Positions 33,218 to 42,831 of a stretch of 43,562 nt of DNA are shown one piece after another. Under the pieces are notes generated by a model. The model worked only from the letters and a program-made list of their open reading frames with translations, was not told the DNA's origin and made no database searches. The stretch covers positions 1 to 43,562 of the forward strand of contig NZ_JAGFNY010000016.1 of NCBI RefSeq assembly GCF_019448115.1, in the 5' to 3' direction. The position numbers and the translations under genes were made by a program. Within the stretch, counting starts at the first letter, position 1, and each line of letters starts with the position of its first letter. The stretch is from Succinivibrio faecicola (lineage in GTDB: Bacteria; Pseudomonadota; Gammaproteobacteria; Enterobacterales; Succinivibrionaceae).

Positions 33218-36034
33218 ATGAATATTCATAAGCAGCTGGTTCTGATAGATGGTTCCTCTTTTTTGTATAGAGCCTATCATGCATCAAAGAATGGCTTTAC
33301 AAATTCTAAAGGCCAACCAACAGGTGTTTGCCTTATTATTACAAAGATGCTTCAGAATATCCTAAAGAAATTCTCTAACTCTGATTTCATTATGATTTTT
33401 GATGCTAAAGGAAAATCATTTAGAAATGAGATTTATTCACAGTACAAGGCAAATCGTCCTCCAATGCCAGACGATCTTCGCTCTCAGATTGAATATGTAC
33501 ATAAGATTGTCAAAGGATTAGGATTTCCCCTTGTTTCAATAGAAGGCGTTGAGGCCGACGATGTAATTGGTACATATGCATCAAAGGCAACAGAAAACAA
33601 CATTAAAACCATTATCTGTACTGGAGATAAGGATTTAGCTCAGCTTGTAGACAAGAATATTACCTTATATGATTCAATGAACGATGTTTACTATGATGAA
33701 ACAGGCGTTGTTGAAAAATTTGGTGTAAAACCATCTCTTATCATCGACTTTTTAGCTTTAAAAGGCGATTCTTCAGATAACATTCCAGGAATGGCTGGCT
33801 GTGGTGATAAAACAGCAGTTTCTTTATTAAATGAGATTGGTCCAATCAGTGAGATTGAAAAGAATCTAGACAAAATACCTACACTGTCATTTAGAGGTGC
33901 AAAGACATTTAAAGACAAATTCGTAAATGCCCTAGATTCAATTCATTTGTCATATACACTTGCAACCATCAAAAAGGATGTTGATGTTCCTTTTGAGCTT
34001 GATGATGTCCCAGAGCTTGCTACAGACTATGATGCTCTGATAGATATTTTTACTGAACTTGAATTCAAGAAAATACTCATTGAACTCAAATCACAAAGAG
34101 ATAATGGATCATCTGCAGATAAAGTAGAAGAAAAGGCGGAATCTTCAGATACTAAATCTGAAGAAACAATGGTTTCTTTATCAGATAGTAATTCTAATCT
34201 TATTGATTACAGAGAATACGGCGCTTCATTTGTTTTAGTTGATACTTTAGAAAAGCTGTTAGCTCTCGTTTCAAAAATCAACAGTGCTCAGTTTGTTGCA
34301 TTTGATACAGAGACAACTTCACTGAACACAAGAGATTGCAAAATTGTAGGTATGTCCTTATGTATGCACGAGGGTGAAGCTTTCTATATTCCTATCAATC
34401 ACTGCTACATAAATGTGGGAGCTCAGCTTGATCCTGAAATCATAAAAGAGCTTCTTATTCCTGCATTAAACAGAAAAGATCTCAAGATCATAGGCCATAA
34501 CATTAAATTTGATCTTGAAGTAATGCATTATCAGAGCATGGATTTAAATCTTGGCAATATATATGCTGATACCATGATCCTAGCTCATCTGCTTGATAGC
34601 AGTGCAGCTGTAAATATGGATGATTTAGCAAAAGCAGTTCTGTCATACAAAACAATATCTTATGAAGAAGTTGTAGGTGACAAGAAGAAGGTTCTAATCA
34701 GCCAGTGTCCTATTGAAAAAGTCCTTGATTATGCAGCAGAAGATGCAATTGTCACATTCCGTTTATACAAGGAATTAAGCCAGAAACTTTTCTTATCCAA
34801 AAAGGATACAGAGTTATTCTTTGATATGGAAATGCCTCTTTTGAAGGTTCTTTATAAAATGGAACTCAATGGTGTTTATGTAGATAAGAATGAATTAGAA
34901 AAACAGAATGTTGTACTAAAAGAAGAGCTTGTAAAAATACAGTCTCAGATTTATGCAAGCTGTGATTGCGAATTCAATATCTCATCTCCAAAACAGCTCT
35001 CAGAGGTTCTGTTTACAAAAATGCAGATCCCTTATCCTAAGAAAGTAAAAGCAGGAGCAAAACTGTCCACTTCAGAGGATATTCTTGAGGCAATAGCTCC
35101 TAATTATGATGTTGCAAATCTGATTTTAAGATACAGAGAACTTAGCAAGCTTATTTCAACATATACTGAAAAGCTGCAGACAATCATTGATGAGACAACA
35201 AAACGCATCTATTCTTCATTCAATCAGGCAGGAACCGTAACTGGCAGATTATCAAGCTCTGATCCTAATTTACAGAATATTCCTGCAAGAACTCCTGAAG
35301 GAAAGAGCATTAGAAAAGCTTTCGTCGCACCTTCTGGATATACACTTGTCGCAGCTGATTATTCTCAGATAGAACTTAGAATAATTGCTCATATGAGTGA
35401 AGATCCAACCTTAATAAAGGCTTTTAATGAAGGATATGATATTCATAAAGCAACAGCAGCAGAGGTTTTACAGATCCCTCTTGAAAGCGTAACTTCAGAG
35501 CAACGCTCACATGCTAAGGCTACAAATTTTGGTTTGATGTATGGAATGAGTTCTTTTGGTCTTGCAAAGCAGACTCATATGAGCCAGAGCGAAGCTAAGG
35601 TATATATGGAGCGATACTTTGCAAGATATCCAAAGTTGAATTCATTCATGGAAGAGATTAAACAGTTTGCAAAGGCAAATGAATTTGTAAAAGCAGTGGA
35701 TGGAAGAAAGATCTGTACTCCAAACGTAAATTCATCAAATGCACTTATGTCAAAAGCTGCTTTAAGAGCAGCAATTAATGCTCCTATGCAGGGATCTGCT
35801 GCAGACATAATCAAGATTGCAATGATAAGAGTGAATGAATGGATAGATTCATTACCTGAAAATACTGTAAGAATGACTGTTCAGGTACATGACGAACTGT
35901 TGTTTGAAGTGAAAAATGAATTTTTAGATACAGCTATATCACAGATAGAAAAAATCATGTCAGAGGCATATAAACTCAAAGTTCCTCTGATTGTTGGAGT
36001 AGGAGCAAGCTCAAATTGGGCAGATGCTCACTAG
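33218..36034 (+). CDS. polA: DNA polymerase I
   Basis: This enzyme does primer removal, gap filling and repair synthesis. At 938 aa it has all three domains: an N-terminal 5'-3' exonuclease (about 1-300), a 3'-5' proofreading exonuclease and the polymerase. Proofreading motifs are intact: FDTETTSL near residue 365, GHNIKFDLEVM near 425 and YAAEDAIVTF near 507. Polymerase motifs A (AADYSQIELRI) and C (VQVHDELLFEV) are present. A polar linker (about 295-335) joins the first two domains. GGAG lies 6 nt before the ATG. The 3' end overlaps the convergent lpxH by 4 nt, with no terminator between. Confidence 0.97.
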   Translation: MNIHKQLVLIDGSSFLYRAYHASKNGFTNSKGQPTGVCLIITKMLQNILKKFSNSDFIMIFDAKGKSFRNEIYSQYKANRPPMPDDLRSQIEYVHKIVKGLGFPLVSIEGVEADDVIGTYASKATENNIKTIICTGDKDLAQLVDKNITLYDSMNDVYYDETGVVEKFGVKPSLIIDFLALKGDSSDNIPGMAGCGDKTAVSLLNEIGPISEIEKNLDKIPTLSFRGAKTFKDKFVNALDSIHLSYTLATIKKDVDVPFELDDVPELATDYDALIDIFTELEFKKILIELKSQRDNGSSADKVEEKAESSDTKSEETMVSLSDSNSNLIDYREYGASFVLVDTLEKLLALVSKINSAQFVAFDTETTSLNTRDCKIVGMSLCMHEGEAFYIPINHCYINVGAQLDPEIIKELLIPALNRKDLKIIGHNIKFDLEVMHYQSMDLNLGNIYADTMILAHLLDSSAAVNMDDLAKAVLSYKTISYEEVVGDKKKVLISQCPIEKVLDYAAEDAIVTFRLYKELSQKLFLSKKDTELFFDMEMPLLKVLYKMELNGVYVDKNELEKQNVVLKEELVKIQSQIYASCDCEFNISSPKQLSEVLFTKMQIPYPKKVKAGAKLSTSEDILEAIAPNYDVANLILRYRELSKLISTYTEKLQTIIDETTKRIYSSFNQAGTVTGRLSSSDPNLQNIPARTPEGKSIRKAFVAPSGYTLVAADYSQIELRIIAHMSEDPTLIKAFNEGYDIHKATAAEVLQIPLESVTSEQRSHAKATNFGLMYGMSSFGLAKQTHMSQSEAKVYMERYFARYPKLNSFMEEIKQFAKANEFVKAVDGRKICTPNVNSSNALMSKAALRAAINAPMQGSAADIIKIAMIRVNEWIDSLPENTVRMTVQVHDELLFEVKNEFLDTAISQIEKIMSEAYKLKVPLIVGVGASSNWADAH

Positions 36035-36771
36035 AAATTCTTCTCCATTTTTCGCTGAACTAGCTTTAGTTCATTTCTATCTATTTTTATGTAGCTGAAA
36101 TTTGAATCCCACATACCGAGACCTAATCGGTATGTGCCCTCTCCAAATGCATTATCTTCTCCACCGTATACATGGAAGTGACCATGGATGAGAAGTTTGC
36201 ATTTTGCTTTCTCCAAAAACATCCTGCCAAGTTTTTTCACATTTGGATTATTAAGGTGTCTTTCAAGATCGTTTCTAGATTCTCTGTTTTCTGATTTATT
36301 GCGGATTTTATTGCCGATGTTTTCTCTTGTTGATAGAGGAAGACACATAAAGACCGCTTTAACTAGTGGATTATTAGAGAAACGTTTAAAATTCTGATAG
36401 GACCTGTCCTGAGCACAAAGCTGATCTCCGTGCATCAGTAGAGCATTACCATTGACTGTTGGAATTGCATAGAAATCTGAAATCAGAGTCATACAAAAGT
36501 AGTCAGCGGCTTTACTATCCACCAGAAAATCACGATTTCCTCTTTGGAAAAGAGTTGTTACTCCTCTTGCATGTGCCTTAGAAATAATAGCTCTGATTTT
36601 CTGATGGAAAGCTGATTTAGGATCAAGACCAACAAATACATCAAACATATCTCCAAGAATGATCAATCGATCATTGAGAATAAGTGTTTTATCATAGAAA
36701 TTAGCCAATGCGTTTAGTAACAGAGGTTTATTCTCTGATAAATGAAGATCTGCAATGATGTATGTAGCCAT
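36031..36771 (-). CDS. lpxH: UDP-2,3-diacylglucosamine diphosphatase
   Basis: This peripheral membrane metallophosphoesterase makes lipid X in lipid A synthesis. The 246-aa protein has the di-manganese motifs: Asp8-x-His10 (ADLHL), GDMFD near residue 41, GNRD near 79, MHGDQ near 114 and HGHFH near 197. This confirms a lipid A-producing Gram-negative host. AGGA lies 6-7 nt before the ATG. It starts 14 nt after the ppiB stop, forming the conserved ppiB-lpxH unit opposite cysS, and its end overlaps polA by 4 nt. Confidence 0.96.
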   Translation of the reverse strand: MATYIIADLHLSENKPLLLNALANFYDKTLILNDRLIILGDMFDVFVGLDPKSAFHQKIRAIISKAHARGVTTLFQRGNRDFLVDSKAADYFCMTLISDFYAIPTVNGNALLMHGDQLCAQDRSYQNFKRFSNNPLVKAVFMCLPLSTRENIGNKIRNKSENRESRNDLERHLNNPNVKKLGRMFLEKAKCKLLIHGHFHVYGGEDNAFGEGTYRLGLGMWDSNFSYIKIDRNELKLVQRKMEKNF

Positions 36772-36785
36772 TTTATTTCCTGAAA

Positions 36786-37280
36786 TTAAGCATCAAAAGT
36801 TGCGTCAAGGATTTCAATTGTCTCTACAGGAACGTCCTGATAGTAAGAAACTGTTGTAGTCTTTGATTTTTCAATCTTATCAACTACATCCATACCCTGA
36901 ACAACTTTTCCGAATACGCAGTAGCCCCAACCGTTCAAATCTTTTGATCTGAAGTTTAAGAATGAGTTATCAACAGTATTGATAAAGAACTGAGCAGTAG
37001 CAGAGTGCGGATCCTGTGTTCTTGCCATAGCAATTGTTCCACGATCATTCTTTAAACCATTATCTGCTTCGTTCTTGATAGGAGCGTTAGTTGGCTTGTT
37101 GTCCATATCAGCAGTAAGGCCGCCACCCTGAATCATAAATCCTTTGATAACGCGATGGAAAATTGTTCCCTTATAGAAACCTGACTTTACATACTCTTCA
37201 AAGTTCTTTGCAGTAACGGGAGCCTTGTCATAATCAAGCTCAATAACGATATCACCTAAATTTGTTTTTAAAGTAATCAT
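36786..37280 (-). CDS. ppiB: peptidyl-prolyl cis-trans isomerase B (cyclophilin)
   Basis: This cytoplasmic proline isomerase is 164 aa, the E. coli PpiB size. Cyclophilin motifs are [14 protein letters not shown] near residue 40, with the catalytic Arg, then QFFIN near residue 87 and [14 protein letters not shown] near residue 124. There is no signal peptide, so it is not the periplasmic PpiA. The ribosome site is weak (GGA about 11 nt upstream). It is divergent from cysS and leads into lpxH, as in E. coli. Confidence 0.95.
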   Translation of the reverse strand: MITLKTNLGDIVIELDYDKAPVTAKNFEEYVKSGFYKGTIFHRVIKGFMIQGGGLTADMDNKPTNAPIKNEADNGLKNDRGTIAMARTQDPHSATAQFFINTVDNSFLNFRSKDLNGWGYCVFGKVVQGMDVVDKIEKSKTTTVSYYQDVPVETIEILDATFDA

Positions 37281-37355
37281 AATATTTTTTCCATTTATTG
37301 AAGATTAGATAGAAAAATTTTACAGTGAATAAACGAAAACTGCTAGTAAAAGAAG

Positions 37356-37387
37356 AAATGATATCGTTAAAAACGGTCATTTTTTTC
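37356..37387 (+). promoter_or_regulatory. terminator-like hairpin in the ppiB/cysS intergenic region
   Basis: AAATGA (37356-37361) pairs with TCATTT (37377-37382) and CGTT (37365-37368) with AACG (37372-37375), followed by a T run to 37386. Oriented toward cysS it looks like a terminator with an internal loop. It precedes the best cysS -10, so it may stop transcription from further upstream. Confidence 0.3.
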
Positions 37388-37414
37388 TAATTGTCATTAT
37401 CGCTCTCAAATTTT

Positions 37415-37423
37415 TGCTAAAAT
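37415..37423 (+). promoter_or_regulatory. candidate extended -10 promoter of cysS
   Basis: TGCTAAAAT is an extended -10 about 45 nt before the cysS ATG. The nearest -35-like TTGTCA (37391-37396) is 21 nt away, too far for a normal spacer, so the extended -10 would carry the activity. Confidence 0.4.
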
Positions 37424-37467
37424 ACTCACATTAATTTTTGTGGAATAAAAATTTCAAGAGAATAAAT

Positions 37468-38838
37468 ATGCTTAAGATTTATAACACCTTGACTAGAAGC
37501 AAACAGGAATTCAAGCCAATTGAAGAGAATAAGATTGGCATGTATGTCTGTGGTGTTACAACCTATGATTTATGTCATATCGGTCATGCTCGCACCTTTG
37601 TAAATTTTGACGTGATTGTACGTTATTTAAGATTTTCAGGTTACGATGTAACTTACGTAAGAAACATCACCGATATTGATGACAAGATCATCAAGCGTGC
37701 TAATGAGCGCGGTATAAGTGCAAAGGATCTTGCAAATCAGTATATTGATGAGATGCATAAGGATTTTGATTCTCTTAATATCAAACGTCCTGACATTGAA
37801 CCAAAGGCAACGGAAACAATAGAAGAAATCATTGCTTTTGTTCAGAAGCTAATCGACAACAAGAATGCATACGTATCAGAAAATGGTGATGTTGTATTCG
37901 ATATCAACTCATTTAAGAATTATGGCAAGCTTTCAGGTCAGATCCTTGATGAACTGCAGGCAGGAGCAAGAATTGAAGTTGCAAAGAGCAAGCACAATCC
38001 ATTAGATTTCGTTTTATGGAAAATGTCAAAAGAAGGTGAACCATACTGGGATTCACCTTGGGGTAAAGGAAGACCTGGTTGGCATATTGAATGCTCTGCA
38101 ATGAACAACAAGTATTTAGGTTCAGAGTTTGATATTCATGGTGGTGGTTCTGATCTGATTTTCCCTCACCATGAGAATGAAATTGCTCAGAGCTGCTGTG
38201 CAAATCATACTTCATATGTACATTACTGGATGCACTCTGGTATGGTAATGATCAATGAAGAGAAGATGTCTAAGTCTTTAAACAATTTCTTTACAATTAG
38301 AGATGTTCTCAAGACTTATGATGCAGAAACTGTAAGATTCTTCCTTTTATCAGGTCAGTACAGAAGCCCTCTTAACTATTCTCAGGAAAATCTTGATAAG
38401 GCAAGAGCTGCATTAAACAGATTCTATACAACCCTACGTGATGTTAAATCAATCAAGGAAGTATCAGGTGATGATGAGTATGTTGCAAAATTCAAGGAGT
38501 ACATGGATGATGATTTCAATACTCCTGGTGCAATATCTGTACTGTTTGATCTTGTAAAACAGATAAATAAGTCTGATGATGAAACTGCAGCTGTTTTAGC
38601 TGGCAGATTAAAGCAGCTATCTTCAGTATTAGGTATTCTTGAACAGGATCCTGCAACATTCTTAATGTCTGGCGCTAACAATGATGATGCTCAAGAGATT
38701 GAGGCTTTAATCAAAGAGCGTAATGATGCAAGATTAGCTAAAGACTGGGCAAGAGCAGATGCTGCAAGAGACAAGCTTAAGGCTATGAATATTGAGCTTG
38801 AGGATGGACCTAACGGTACAACATGGCATCGTAAATAA
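37468..38838 (+). CDS. cysS: cysteinyl-tRNA synthetase
   Basis: This class I aminoacyl-tRNA synthetase charges tRNA-Cys. The 456-aa length is typical. The zinc ligand Cys28 is in [10 protein letters not shown], and the HIGH motif is at residues 37-40. Zinc and substrate residues are in [10 protein letters not shown] (about 205) and [11 protein letters not shown], and the KMSKS loop is near residue 267 ([11 protein letters not shown]). The ATG at 37468 has AGAG 8 nt upstream and gives the family start; an in-frame TTG at 37438 would add 10 residues. A strong terminator follows. Confidence 0.97.
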   Translation: MLKIYNTLTRSKQEFKPIEENKIGMYVCGVTTYDLCHIGHARTFVNFDVIVRYLRFSGYDVTYVRNITDIDDKIIKRANERGISAKDLANQYIDEMHKDFDSLNIKRPDIEPKATETIEEIIAFVQKLIDNKNAYVSENGDVVFDINSFKNYGKLSGQILDELQAGARIEVAKSKHNPLDFVLWKMSKEGEPYWDSPWGKGRPGWHIECSAMNNKYLGSEFDIHGGGSDLIFPHHENEIAQSCCANHTSYVHYWMHSGMVMINEEKMSKSLNNFFTIRDVLKTYDAETVRFFLLSGQYRSPLNYSQENLDKARAALNRFYTTLRDVKSIKEVSGDDEYVAKFKEYMDDDFNTPGAISVLFDLVKQINKSDDETAAVLAGRLKQLSSVLGILEQDPATFLMSGANNDDAQEIEALIKERNDARLAKDWARADAARDKLKAMNIELEDGPNGTTWHRK

Positions 38839-38867
38839 TATATAGCCTTTTAGTTAATATATATTTG

Positions 38868-38907
38868 AAAAGTGTTGATAACTTCATATATCAACACTTT
38901 TTTTATA
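38868..38907 (+). terminator. intrinsic terminator of cysS
   Basis: AAAAGTGTTGATA (38868-38880) pairs perfectly with TATCAACACTTTT (38889-38901), an 8-nt loop between. The T run continues to about 38904, with more T-rich sequence after it. Confidence 0.9.
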
Positions 38908-38968
38908 TTTTCTTTTAAGGATTTTTACATATTTGTCCTACTCTTAACATATAAGCAAAAGGATAAAT

Positions 38969-40900
38969 ATGTATTTAGAAAAAGCAGTTATTGTTAATTT
39001 CAGAGGTATAAGAAAGCTCTGCGTTGATTTTCAAGAAGACAGTACAGTTCTAATTGGTGAGAATCACTGGGGTAAAACATCATTATTACGTGCTTTGTGG
39101 ATGGTGTTAGGTCAGGGTGAACAGCTGTGTAAGTTTACTAAAGAAGATTTATACGTTCCTATAGAAGTCTCTAACGAAAATCAGATCTTTGATTTTAATG
39201 AAAGCGATACACAAAGACCTCCAATAGACTTTACGGAGAAATCGTATTCTGTAAATTCAGATAACCTTTCTACAGAAAAGAGGCATCCTTTTGCGAGATT
39301 TTTTAATCCTATTCTAAAAAGAAGTAGCTTAAAGAAACTAAATAAAAATAATGATGCTAGAAAAAATGATAAATCATTCTTTGACGATCTGAATAAGTAT
39401 ATAGATAAACATTTACCTGAAATTGAAAAGGCAGATCAGTATGATTCTACAGATAGACATATAAGAATAGATCTGTACTTTAAAGAATCTCTAGTTAGCG
39501 ATAAATCAATATATGATGAGTCTTTAAAACCTTACTGGTATTTTGATAAGGATGGGCAGTATTCACTTCATTATCAGATTGTTGCCTTTCAGGATGAAAA
39601 TCTAAACAAGTTTGTAACAAGACATTCTTTATTGAATCAGAATAATCAGACTCATAAATTTGATGAATGTTTAAAGAAAGCTATTCTAACAATCATAAAG
39701 CTAAATCCTGTATTCAGACTTCGTGATAGCCGTATGGAAGCTGCTAATACAACAGGTTCTTTTTACAGCAAACAGCCAAAACTAAAAGAGCTTTTAGACA
39801 AGTTATCAGAAGATAATGAATTATCCGCAGAATATGTAAATTCAGTGGTGAACGGGTTAGTTTCTAATTTTGGATCTTTTGTTGAAAAATATTTAACCTG
39901 TTATACAAGTTTAGATGACAAAAAGGATGAGAAAACTCAGAAGCGTAATCTTGATGACATCGTAAGAAGACCTGTATCCCTTGAGTCTCTTTCAAATATC
40001 AAAAGAATGTTAAAAGCTCCTGGTATAAATAAATCAAAAGCTTTAGCCTCCTATATTTCAATCAATATGCTCATATCAAACAAGGATAGAGAAATTGATC
40101 CTAACAGTCAGCCAATAATTATTCTTGAGGATATTGAATCTCGTTTTCATCCATCTTTACTTCTGTCTTTGTGGTCGATTCTTGAACAGACTCAGTCTCA
40201 AAAAATTGTTACCACTAACAGCGGTGATCTGCTTTCATCTATTCCCCTTGACAGTTTACGCAGATTAGACAGAAGAGTTTACGACACAATCTGTTATAAG
40301 ATTGAGAAACATTCTTTAAGCTATGAAGATTTAAGAAGAATAGCTTTTCATATCAGACTTAACAGACCAATGGCGCTTTTTGCAAGAACATGGCTACTTG
40401 TTGAAGGTGAAACTGAAGTCTGGTTGCTTACACAGATTGCAAACATTCTTGGTGTATCTTTGCCATGTGAAGGTATCAGAATCATTGAATTTGCACAATG
40501 TGGCTTAAAACCACTGATTAAACTAGCATTAGAGCTTGGAATAAATTTCCATGTTTTAGCAGATGGTGATGAAGCAGGAAACAAATATGCTGATACAACA
40601 AGAGCTTTTATTGGTAAAAAGAAACCTGAAAAATATCTGACTGTATTGCCACATAAGGACATTGAGCATTATCTGTATGCAAATGGCTATGAAAAGACAT
40701 TTAAAACAGCGTCAGGACTGGTTTCTGGTAAGTTTTTTCAAAAGAAAAGTAGCTCTATGGACAAAATAATTGATGCTGCCATTAGAAAAAAGAGTAAACC
40801 GGGGCTTGCTCTTTTATTAGTTGATGCAATTCAGAAAAAAGGTTTTGGGGGGATCCCAAAAGAGCTCATTCAAATGATTGAAACAGTAAGGCTACTGTAA
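38969..40900 (+). CDS. ybjD: OLD-family ATP-dependent endonuclease (YbjD-like)
   Basis: The protein combines an ABC-type ATPase with a Toprim nuclease domain; E. coli YbjD is of the same kind and its role is unclear. Walker A is GENHWGKTS (residues 30-38), Walker B ILEDIESRFHP is near 388, and the His-switch region TTNSGDLL is near 415. The Toprim motifs are LLVEGETEVWLL (about 475) and HVLADGDEAG (about 528). At 643 aa it is about 90 longer than E. coli YbjD. The extra part is a polar Lys/Asn/Asp-rich segment at about residues 70-155. AAGGA lies 6 nt before the ATG. It stands alone, with no helicase partner as in Gabija. Confidence 0.9.
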   Translation: MYLEKAVIVNFRGIRKLCVDFQEDSTVLIGENHWGKTSLLRALWMVLGQGEQLCKFTKEDLYVPIEVSNENQIFDFNESDTQRPPIDFTEKSYSVNSDNLSTEKRHPFARFFNPILKRSSLKKLNKNNDARKNDKSFFDDLNKYIDKHLPEIEKADQYDSTDRHIRIDLYFKESLVSDKSIYDESLKPYWYFDKDGQYSLHYQIVAFQDENLNKFVTRHSLLNQNNQTHKFDECLKKAILTIIKLNPVFRLRDSRMEAANTTGSFYSKQPKLKELLDKLSEDNELSAEYVNSVVNGLVSNFGSFVEKYLTCYTSLDDKKDEKTQKRNLDDIVRRPVSLESLSNIKRMLKAPGINKSKALASYISINMLISNKDREIDPNSQPIIILEDIESRFHPSLLLSLWSILEQTQSQKIVTTNSGDLLSSIPLDSLRRLDRRVYDTICYKIEKHSLSYEDLRRIAFHIRLNRPMALFARTWLLVEGETEVWLLTQIANILGVSLPCEGIRIIEFAQCGLKPLIKLALELGINFHVLADGDEAGNKYADTTRAFIGKKKPEKYLTVLPHKDIEHYLYANGYEKTFKTASGLVSGKFFQKKSSSMDKIIDAAIRKKSKPGLALLLVDAIQKKGFGGIPKELIQMIETVRLL

Positions 40901-40916
40901 TATCTCAGATACAAAA

Positions 40917-40947
40917 ATGCTCTGATTCTGTAAAGAAATCAGAGCAT
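40917..40947. terminator. bidirectional terminator between ybjD and the M48 protease gene
   Basis: ATGCTCTGATT (40917-40927) pairs with AATCAGAGCAT (40937-40947), 11 bp with a 9-nt loop. On the minus strand TTTTTG follows directly, so it mainly serves the protease gene. Confidence 0.82.
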
Positions 40948-40970
40948 ATATCAAATCAGAATATCAAATA

Positions 40971-41804
40971 TTATTTGACTTCAGCTTTTAATCCGTGCTT
41001 TTGAATTAGCTCTTTTAGATCGTTAGCTCTGTCCTCACTTGCAGGATGAGTGCTTGTAATTCTGTTTAAGAATGCAGATGCTGCATTTGGCTTATCGCCA
41101 GATTCAGCTTGAGCTTTCTTTTCGAACTGATTCATCTTCTCCATAACAGTAACTGCACCGTTAGGATCGAAGTTTGCCTTATACATAAGCTCAAGGCCTA
41201 ATTTGTCAGACTCGCTTTCCTGATCACGAGAGAAAGGCATTGCAAATGCAGCTTGATATGCAACGTTAGCTGTATTTGTGATTGACTTCTTTACACCAAG
41301 TAAAGATGCAAGTTTTGTAGCTGAAGATTGTAATTCTGCTTGGCTTCTTTGTTCTCTTAAATGCTCTTTGATAGCATGAGAAATTTCATGGCCAATAACA
41401 GCTGCAAGCTCATTATCGTTTAACTTTAGAGTGTCATTTAAACCTGTATAAACAACAATCTTTCCACCTGGCATACACCATGCGTTAACTGTTGACTCTT
41501 TAATGGTATTAACTTCCCAGTTCCAGCCTTTGCAGTCAGCTCTAAGCTCTGGTGCTACCTTGATTAAGCGATCTGATATCTTTTTAACTCTGCTGTAGAA
41601 CTTCTTATCAGCGTTTAAAGTTTTCTGTGCTTTTGCCTGAGCTAAAACCTGATCGTAACTTTCCTTTGCTTCTTGATTTAACTTTTCTTCAGAAATCAGC
41701 ATAAGCTGACTTCTGTCATCTCCAAACATAGAAGTTGTGTTAGTTGTGCATCCCTGAAGATATAAGGCAGATAAAATAACTGCAATAATAAATTTAAATT
41801 TCAT
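40971..41804 (-). CDS. loiP: M48-family metalloprotease lipoprotein (LoiP/YcaL-like)
   Basis: This membrane-anchored zinc protease takes part in envelope protein quality control; LoiP in E. coli is an outer-membrane protease and YcaL degrades stalled LptD. The 277-aa precursor has a lipoprotein signal with Cys19 in LQGC and a conserved VNAWCMPGGKIVVYTGL stretch. The HEISH zinc motif is near residue 144, with the third ligand region ESESDKLGLELM near 197. The C-terminal HPASEDRANDL motif is also typical. The choice between loiP and ycaL cannot be made firmly. It is convergent with ybjD and 54 nt downstream of yicC, so possibly co-transcribed. Confidence 0.88.
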   Translation of the reverse strand: MKFKFIIAVILSALYLQGCTTNTTSMFGDDRSQLMLISEEKLNQEAKESYDQVLAQAKAQKTLNADKKFYSRVKKISDRLIKVAPELRADCKGWNWEVNTIKESTVNAWCMPGGKIVVYTGLNDTLKLNDNELAAVIGHEISHAIKEHLREQRSQAELQSSATKLASLLGVKKSITNTANVAYQAAFAMPFSRDQESESDKLGLELMYKANFDPNGAVTVMEKMNQFEKKAQAESGDKPNAASAFLNRITSTHPASEDRANDLKELIQKHGLKAEVK

Positions 41805-41858
41805 TTTTGTGTCCAGAATTTAAGAAAAATGTGAGCGTATTTTATCACTTTTTTTGGC

Positions 41859-42722
41859 TTATTCTAGATTTTGAATCTGCTCTCTCATCTGCTCGATAAG
41901 CACCTTTAAATCCACTGCAATTTTTGTTAACTCAATTGAAGATGCCTTTGATGCAAGTGTATTAGACTCACGGTTAAGTTCCTGCATCATGATGTCTAAT
42001 CTCTTACCTACAAGACCACCTTTTTGAAGAATATTTCTAACCTCAGCAATATGAGCACATAGTCTGTCATATTCTTCTTGAACATCAGCTTTTTGAGCTG
42101 CTAAGACAACTTCCTGTTCAATTCTGTTTTCATCAACTTCAATATCAAAAGAAGCAATCTTATCAAGAAGTTTCTGTCTTTGATCTGAAACGATTTTATC
42201 TAGCATTGGTTTGATTTTCTGAACGCAGGTTTCAACGTTATCAAGTAAAGAAAGTAAGGAAACTTTTAGTTTTTCTCCTTCCCTTTTTCTGCTTTCTATT
42301 AGCTTTTCAAGAGCTCTTTTAAATCCATCATTAAGCTTCTTTTCAATTTCTTCATTTAATCCACTGCCGTTCTTGAGAATACCTGGTGTATTAAGTATCT
42401 CCAAAGCATTTATCTGAGCAAAATCGATGTGCTTCTTTATGGTGTTTATGCTTTTTGCAAATTTCTCAAGTTCAGTATCATCAATTTGTGACAGTTCTGA
42501 ACTGTTGATAAGCGTACTAACAGTACATTCAATTTTTCCTCTTTTCAGATATTCTGCACACAGTGCTCTGAAATTTGATTCAAGGTGAGCAATATTGTCT
42601 GACAGCTTGAAGTAAGCATCTAAAAATCGATTGTTTACTGTTTTAACAGTAATAGAAAAAGAAAGTTCATTTGAATTATATTGAACGCTTGCAGCGCCGG
42701 TCATGCTAAAGATTGAACTCAT
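41859..42722 (-). CDS. yicC: YicC-family endoribonuclease
   Basis: YicC proteins are hexameric endoribonucleases implicated in small RNA turnover. The 287 aa is identical in length to E. coli YicC. The N-terminal SMTGAASVQ and NNRFLDAYFKL match the YicC-like N domain. The C-terminal DUF1732 block is strongly conserved (RLDIMMQELNRESNTLASKA and LKVLIEQMREQIQN). A coiled-coil middle holds the helices between. AGGA lies 6 nt before the ATG. It precedes the M48 lipoprotein gene by 54 nt; no functional link is known. Confidence 0.95.
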   Translation of the reverse strand: MSSIFSMTGAASVQYNSNELSFSITVKTVNNRFLDAYFKLSDNIAHLESNFRALCAEYLKRGKIECTVSTLINSSELSQIDDTELEKFAKSINTIKKHIDFAQINALEILNTPGILKNGSGLNEEIEKKLNDGFKRALEKLIESRKREGEKLKVSLLSLLDNVETCVQKIKPMLDKIVSDQRQKLLDKIASFDIEVDENRIEQEVVLAAQKADVQEEYDRLCAHIAEVRNILQKGGLVGKRLDIMMQELNRESNTLASKASSIELTKIAVDLKVLIEQMREQIQNLE

Positions 42723-42831
42723 AAGAATCCTATTAAAATTAAGAAATTGCTAAGCTGCTTTATAAAGCCGTTAGTTATACAAAGCAAATCAGAAAATTAT
42801 TCCATGATATTAAGTTAATGCAAAATTGTTA

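Noticed and set aside
27111-40900. UvrD helicase plus OLD nuclease as a Gabija-type defence system
   Set aside because: The helicase lies in the conserved xerC-yigB-uvrD cluster almost 10 kb from the OLD-type gene, and the OLD gene is YbjD-like and solitary.
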